Position numbers and translations under genes: made by a program
The notes under the pieces: generated by a model
What the model was told of the DNA's origin: nothing
The model's input: only the letters and a program-made list of their open reading frames with translations
Databases searched by the model: none
Shown here: one piece after another, positions 58,101 through 64,000 of the stretch
Position numbering within the stretch: position 1 is the first letter of the stretch
Layout of the letters: each line of letters starts with the position of its first letter
Source of the DNA: Bagarius yarrelli
Taxonomy: Eukaryota > Chordata > Actinopteri > Siluriformes > Sisoridae
Assembly: GCA_005784505.1 (NCBI GenBank)
Contig: VCAZ01000182.1
Coordinates: 600,797 to 664,796, forward strand
Direction: 5' to 3'
Length of the DNA: 64,000 nt

Positions 58101-58812
58101 GTGCGGGTGTAAAATTAGGAAGGGGCATTCCAGTTACACACATTACAAATGTTATTAATAGTCCACAGTTAAACGTGGTTTTTAGCTGTATCTGAAAGAT
58201 ACACCCCTATATTGGGTCATACCATTTCTATGAATAGACGAGGAAGTATAATTTTAGGCATTTTTTGTACAGAATAAAACACAGCAAACGTCCAACAAAT
58301 TTGCATACTAACTGATTATACGAGCTGAGTAGTATATCCGAATCCTTAGTGTTCCTAACACAGGACATGAAATGTTTCCGGATGACCTACTACCGCTTCT
58401 GTCTGTATGTTTAGGTACGCACTTTACTATACCATGAGCCCGCGAGAGACTCGTCATATTCGAAATAATTAGCGATTATGGCAATTATAATGTGGCCATT
58501 TTAAAAAGCTTGATCGAACTTTAAATTTGCGTTTCTGTTACGTCGCATGTCGCGGTACAATATCAACATGGCGTATGTAGTACGTCCTAACATCATTCCT
58601 ACTACCCATAACCATACTGTATAGGACATCTTTACCAGTCGGGAGGTATGTACTTACTTAAATATAGTAATCTGGTGGAGCATTGGTGGGTTTATTGATT
58701 GCATTTTTTTTGTTTTTGTGACAATAATCAGTGAAGGTTCCTGATCTGATGCCATGAACGCTTAAACGTTAACCTCGAGGTGGTTTTATGGCTCTTATCT
58801 AAGACTGTAAAA
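58101..58812. other. Intronic DNA, no gene seen
   Basis: Mixed, mostly AT-rich sequence. No recognised feature. Confidence 0.6.
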
Positions 58813-59116
58813 CTGACTTACGTTTATCTCATTTATACAAATGGGCAGTTGAGGGTTAAGGGGGAAGTGGTAGCGCAGCGGTTAAGGTGTTGGACTGCTA
58901 CCAGGTAGATCGGGGTTTGATTGCCAAGTTGCCACTGTTGGGCCCCTGAGCAAGGCAAATTGCTCAGCTGTATAAAAGTATAAAAGTTGTATAAATGTAA
59001 GTCGCATCTGCCAAATGCTGCAAATGTAAACGTAGCGGTCTTTGTGGTCAGCCTGGTGGAATTTGAACCTGCTACTTTTGATCAGTAGCCCAAAACCTTA
59101 ACCACTGAGCCACTCG
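58813..59116. repeat. SINE inserted into a SINE
   Basis: A full plus-strand main-family SINE (58861-59032: GGGGAAGTGGTAGCGCAGCG to TGCTGCAAATGTAAA) splits a minus-strand copy. The tail of that copy is at 58813-58860 (GACTTACGTTTATCTCATTT) and its head at 59034-59116 (GAATTTGAACCTGCTACTTT, CCTTAACCACTGAGCCACTC). Confidence 0.88.
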
Positions 59117-59689
59117 TTTATTGTTGACCAACAACAGCCTTAAAATCGTAAAGAATTTTGTTCCTCATATCTTACAGCATTTTTTCTGCAAAAGATTTTG
59201 TAATTTTTATCTGTTTATCTGCATTTGATTTCGTGGAACATTTGTGAAATAGGTGTGCTTTTGTTATAACTAGCCTTATAGCAACTCTACACAGTCTTAA
59301 AGTAAATATCATTTACAAAATACCTTAATCATAACAAAGTCGTTTTTTCTGGCTGGAAATTTTTCCTGAGGTAATTACAGCTTTCCTCCGACTGTTACAA
59401 GGCACGACCCTGGCGATGTTAACGACACGTCTGCTTAGGGAAAACTTTAGAATATCGGACGGTATACTTTAGATTATTATCTTTGTATTGATGGCACAGA
59501 TGAGGATTCACACACCAGAGCGTAGATATCCATAGTGTCCATGTCTCACTATACACCGTACAGTAGACCTCGATGACGATCAGCACGTCAAGCCCCTCAG
59601 CCGCCCCACATCTGTTCTCGTTTCATTTGCTTACAGTGGAGCAGTTTTCCATGCTTGTGTTATTCGGGGCCTTGAGATTATTTTAGGCT
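59117..59689. other. Intronic DNA, no gene seen
   Basis: Unique-looking sequence, no coding signal. Confidence 0.55.
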
Positions 59690-60105
59690 GCGAGTTCGGT
59701 CAGTTAAACGTTTTTTTTGTGGGCTGAAAGACAGGAAGCGACGAGGTCGTATAGACGCTGCATTATAGAAACCACTTGACAGCCTGAAAACGCCTTAAAT
59801 ATCTCGTAGTCTGCCGCTCGAAAAATACAAATCTGGCGGGAGTCGTCCACCCACCTCTCCATCCATCAAAGCACACAGCCGAGTCAGCATGGCCGCCCAT
59901 TCAAACAACCTGGCGTTGGACACGGAACAAAAATCAAGCTCTAGATGTACACACATGCACTCGGACCTCCAAAGCACAGGACCCGAAAAGGGGAAACGAT
60001 TTTCCATATGTCGAGTAGTCGCAGCCCTTTGGCTAGCAATTCTCCGGAAGAAGTAATAACCATCTCACCGGGCTTGTGCTGGCTCGACTTCATACAGAGC
60101 ACAGA
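59690..60105. promoter_or_regulatory. Candidate conserved non-coding block (znf827 intron)
   Basis: Repeat-free, balanced composition (CAGCATGGCCGCCCATTCAA, CTTGACAGCCTGAAAACGCC), ending at a GA-rich stretch (60105-60210). Open frames on both strands overlap and disagree, so coding is unlikely. Confidence 0.35.
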
Positions 60106-60210
60106 GAGAGGGAGAGAAAGACGGAGAGAGAGAGAGAAAGACTGAGAGAGAGAGAAGAGGAGAAAATAGAGAAAGACAGAGAGAGAGAGAAAGACAGAGA
60201 GAGAGCATGA
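60106..60210. repeat. (GA)n-rich imperfect microsatellite
   Basis: GAGAGA runs with AAAGAC interruptions. Confidence 0.9.
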
Positions 60211-61396
60211 GACAGACAGAAAAGAAGCTGGAGGGCCTAGAGGTGCTTTTCTCTGTTGTTGTATCACTCAGGCACATCCAGACCCTGTGGTACTGCTTTT
60301 ACAGGCCGCTAACGCTAACCAGTGACCCCATCTGGCCAAGAAAGACAAGGGACATGATTTACAACACTGTAGCCTAGAGACTTTTTTTTTGTTTCACTTT
60401 GTTTTAACAGTTTGAAATGGCCTTCCGGTGGTAAGAGTCACTTTTTACAACCTTTTCCCCTCAACCAACAGCATGTGTAATACTACACCAAGCAGCAGGT
60501 TTAAAAAGCAGAAGAAAGCAAAAAAAATGTATGTTGAGTGACACTGAGTGCTAGTGATGTGCGGTTTTTTACCGAAAAAAAAATACTGATATATATATTA
60601 TTTAAAACTCATTAAAAATTTTACCAAATTCTTTATTTTATAGGCTGCTTTTCTGGAATTCACCTGTAGGCGGCAGCGCTTCCCAAACTGCTGCTGACTG
60701 CCGCTACTATTAGGCAGCTGACGGAGCGAGAGGTTTATATTAAATGCATTTACTTTGTCTGAAATCTGAATATAATGGGAGAGAGAGACAGAAATAATAA
60801 CCTGATTTTAAATATTAATTTGTCTGTTGAAATAAAACTTAAATAAAGCAACATTTATTAAAATTTGTTCGGTAAAGCTGACCTGCACCGAGGCCCTTAA
60901 TACTCAGTTGCTCAGTCTGCCAAATGCCGTAATAACCTTCCTCTGACCAATTAGAATTAGGCATTTTATCAGTTTACAGTATGTCTAGTCAGCGTTCAAG
61001 TCATTTAACTACAATCTCCAGCACATTTCCAGCAGCTGTCTGGTCCGTCATTAATATCCCAGCCTGGTGTAATCAGCGCACTTTAGTCGCTGGTTCCCGG
61101 TGCAGACGCAGCACAGTAGGTGATGTAATCCACAGCAACCCCATTTCCTGTGGACTTCCAACACATCCATCATTTAAAAACAGCTACTGTGCACTTAAAG
61201 TGCTTCACGTTTGTGTTGTAACCTTCATATTCGCAGCAGGTAGCACATCCTCTAGAGAGAAGTAGGACCGAAAACCTTCTCCAAAACATTATAGAAGCTC
61301 AGGAACGTCATGGTGTAAGTCTCGCACCTTATTAAGCAAATATAAAGTGATTTAAACCAAGATCCTAAATGGATGGATACAAATTCATTTAATATA

Positions 61397-61430
<34 letters not shown>

Positions 61431-62589
61431 TTTGTGTGTGTATGAATTATCCAAATGTTATCGTGAAGTTTGGTGAAGTTTTGTTTGGAAAGTGGTGGTT
61501 GCCAGTTTGAACACTTGTAAACATGCATTTATTCATTTAACAAACAAACGAATAGGAAACACAGAAATTCTCCTTTGCGTGCAGGAAGTTGTCCTGCAGA
61601 GGATCTGTAGAATTACAGATCTAAAAAAAAATAATAAATTTCACCCCAAAAACACAAAAATATAGAAACAAAATTGCATAAAAGCTTTTTTTTCAAGTTC
61701 TAAAATTTTTTATTTCATAAAATTTCAAAAAAAAAAAGATTTTATGTTAATCATTTACATAAATTTTTTTTTTAAATAACGTTATAATCTTTTTTTATAA
61801 CTGTATTTTATTTAATTTCTATTTATTTATTTTAATTTAATTTTTAACGTTTCTGGTTTATTTTCTTACATTATTTTAGTTTTATTTTAGGAGCTCTGTA
61901 CCCGTGTACCCCAACAGACCCGTTTTAACACCCGGCACAAAGACGCCCCTGATATCAGTCATTAACACACACGTGCGTCCTGTAGAACGTTTCTGTTAAA
62001 CTGAGGATCTTTTTGGTCACTCGCAGGTTTCGCACGTCTTTCATATCGATCTGTTGATGCAGACAGAAAAAGACGTCTGAGAGCTGTTCACAGAGACGTG
62101 TGTTTGAGCAGAGCGCCTTCATAAATGCTACAATTCACCCCTAGTGTTGTGTCAACAATACACAGAACACGGCGCAGGAGCCAAGGAACAGCGACGATTC
62201 AGACCAAAGCTGGCACTGAAAGATGTATTTTTAGATGTTACCTCCTTAATCATGTCCTGATTCTCAGAGAAAAAAATGATATTCGCTGAATAGAAATCTT
62301 TGTGTGTGTGTGTGTGTGTGTGTGTAAGACGATAATGCTAGACCTGTCTAATGCTTGTGTAATTTGTTGTTTCTTTCGTTTGAGCCATGAGCGCACTGAT
62401 AAAAATAGCATTTTGTAATTACATTGCTGCACATTACACAATATAATATGCAGCACAGGATTGTGTTACTTGATTTTTTTTGTACCTGGAAGCTTTATTT
62501 TTTCCACCATGGGGATTTCCCAGACAAAACATTAGCCCCTGGTCTTACAAGCTAGCGTCAAACGTCTCCACCGTCCCACACCAGAGAAA
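60211..62589. other. Intronic DNA, no gene seen
   Basis: Holds a short SINE-like tail trace (60890-60935), (GT)n runs at 61400-61428 and 62300-62324, and a strongly AT-rich stretch (61620-61890). A 94-codon plus frame at 60981-61265 lacks any domain. Confidence 0.6.
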
Positions 62590-62830
62590 GCAGAGGAACC
62601 TTAATGAGCGTAAATAGCGCTTTATCAGCTCAGCTCCCAGCTCTCGTTCTCAAGCCACGGCCTGTTTTCACAGCCGAGAAGATTAAAAGCGCCAGCGGCG
62701 AATACAGACATGGAGCGCCGGGATGTTTTAAAGGAGTTAATGTATCAGGAGGAAAGATTCAGTGTGTTTGGCCGCATCACAAAAAGCAGTCGTCAACGGC
62801 CATCCGATTTAATTTACAGCTTTAAAAGCA
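62590..62830. promoter_or_regulatory. Candidate conserved non-coding block (znf827 intron)
   Basis: Repeat-free, GC-balanced (GAAGATTAAAAGCGCCAGCG, GAGTTAATGTATCAGGAGGA, CCATCCGATTTAATTTACAG), followed by an A run. No coding frame with a domain. Confidence 0.35.
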
Positions 62831-62892
62831 AGTGCTTATAAAAAAAAAAAAAAAAAAGAACAGGCTTTAACCTTCCTCGCAGACCCCAGACC

Positions 62893-63026
62893 CCATCCCA
62901 GCATTCCAACATCCCAGCATCCTGGCATTTCCAGCATCCCAGCATTCCAACATCCCAGCATCCTGGCATTTCCAGCATTCCAACATTCCAACATCCCAGC
63001 ATTTCCAGCATCCCAGCATTTCCATG
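62893..63026. repeat. Short-period minisatellite (CCCAGCATTCCAACAT)
   Basis: Built from CCAGCATCC/CCAGCATTC/CAACAT blocks. A higher-order unit (CATCCCAGCATCCTGGCATT then TCC) recurs. Confidence 0.9.
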
Positions 63027-63221
63027 CCCTTGATACACAAACCTGATCGTGTACTATGGGGGGGGCAGACCTGGATTTATAACTCCAGCAACTAGAATTA
63101 GGCATGATTAATCAATAATCAATCATTAATTACCAAAAATTATTCTAATCTAATTTTATCAAGTAAACAATAATTAGTTTGTCTTTTAACTGTAGTATGT
63201 AAAAAAAAACCCGAATCTCCA

Positions 63222-63638
63222 GACGTGTGTGCAGGTTTTCCACTGGATTGTGTTGTGTGTGGGTTTGTGTTCATTCGGTTCCAATAGTATGAGTGAGATC
63301 AGACACTAATGTTGAGGTGAGGAGGTCTGGGGTTCAGTCGGGGTTCCAGTTCATCCCCACAGGGGGGTTGAGTCAGAGTCAGGACAGGACATGAGAGTTC
63401 TTCTCCTTCAACCAGAACACAGCATGTCTTCATGGAGATCAGGGGTTTTGTGGACAGGGACATTGTTATGATAGAACAGGGTTTGGGTTTTTTACTTCCA
63501 GGGAAGGAAGAATAGAACGCTACCACATACCAGAACGTTCTAGACAACTGTGGACTACAGACTTTGTGGCAACACTTTGAGGAAGACACGTTTATGTGGG
63601 TGAGGCAGTACAGTGAGCTGCCCACCAACCTTTTTCCA
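63222..63638 (+). mobile_element. DNA-transposon relic, copy 3
   Basis: Same family as 796-1160 and 22736-23012: CCAATAGTATGAGTGAGATC, GGGTTCAGTCGGGGTTCCAG, GACAGGGACATTGTTATGAT, ending near GCCCACCAACCTTTTTCC, a decayed right terminus. No intact transposase frame. Confidence 0.7.
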
Positions 63639-64000
63639 AGCAATCAACATTCCAATTAATTCAGACTAAAGATTCTTCTTTTTAAGAATAAAACCCAAAA
63701 CCCCAGTCAGCATTTTAGATGCCAATAAAAACCAAATTATCAGACTTGATTATGAGCCTAGGAGTCTGAATGGAATCTAAAACACAGGAGGTGAACAGAT
63801 TTGCCGGATGTGCCGGAGAAACTGGTAGTTTTGGAATCGTCTTGTGGACAGAACAATAGCGCTTACAGTAGGACTACATATCAGTCAGGGTTAGGGTTCC
63901 TGACCAGGAGACCTGCTGGCACAAATGCAGTAAAAAACAGTAAAGACATATTTTAGTATGTAGAGAGGAAAGGTCACATAGAGGTCAAACGCTGGCTGAT
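63639..64000. other. Intronic DNA, no gene seen
   Basis: Unique-looking sequence to the window end. No exon of znf827 recognised. Confidence 0.6.

Larger units (their letters stand above)
46143..64000 (+). other. znf827: znf827 intron 1 (continues beyond the window)
   Basis: From the GTGAGT donor to the window end no segment resembles the next expected exon (an acidic Glu/Ser-rich stretch), so the intron exceeds 17.8 kb. It contains minisatellites, SINEs, and several repeat-free blocks listed separately. Confidence 0.75.

Overview
The window is vertebrate nuclear DNA from a ray-finned (teleost) fish. Three things show this: split, intron-bearing genes; many copies of fish-type tRNA-derived SINEs, whose 3' ends carry the block AAGTCGCTCTGGATAAG...CTGCCAAATG; and relics of fish Tc1-type DNA transposons and LINE 3' ends. 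The SINE style is reminiscent of catfish or characin genomes, but I cannot fix the species. There is no bacterial operon, CRISPR array, true tRNA or rRNA gene.

Only two genes can be named. At the left edge, on the minus strand, is lsm6 (the U6 snRNA/mRNA-decay Sm-like protein). Its start exon (1907-2000) and next exon (550-663) are intact with canonical splice sites, and the last 11 codons lie left of the window. At 46100-46142, on the plus strand, is the tiny first coding exon of znf827 (MPRRKQEQPKRLPS, phase-1 donor). It sits in a CpG island, and its first intron fills the rest of the window (more than 17.8 kb). The two genes are transcribed away from each other across about 43.5 kb, the same divergent arrangement I recall for human ZNF827/LSM6.

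Between and after them the DNA is non-coding. 2.6-13 kb: dispersed repeats plus two repeat-free blocks that look like conserved enhancers (9.4-10.5 and 10.9-11.2 kb). 13.2-21.0 kb: a giant 18-19 bp satellite that appears to have grown inside a LINE-like 3' end, itself inserted in another repeat. 21.4-29.1 kb: repeats and enhancer-like blocks, one with a perfect DR5 retinoic-acid-type element. 29.4-35.9 kb: a second giant array (about 21 bp unit). 36-45 kb: an orphan, perfectly open, spliced-looking exon at 37162-37292 (minus strand), a pair of RFX X-box-like palindromes at 42.5-42.9 kb, and a cluster of SINEs. 46.1-64 kb (znf827 intron 1): several minisatellites and enhancer-like blocks. One minisatellite contains a displaced 107-bp copy of an enhancer-like sequence found 2 kb downstream.

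Most long open frames here (up to 242 codons) come from tandem repeats whose unit is a multiple of three, and they should not be read as proteins. The best candidates for something undescribed are the orphan exon, the DR5 element, the displaced enhancer-like fragment, and the origin of the 13-21 kb satellite.
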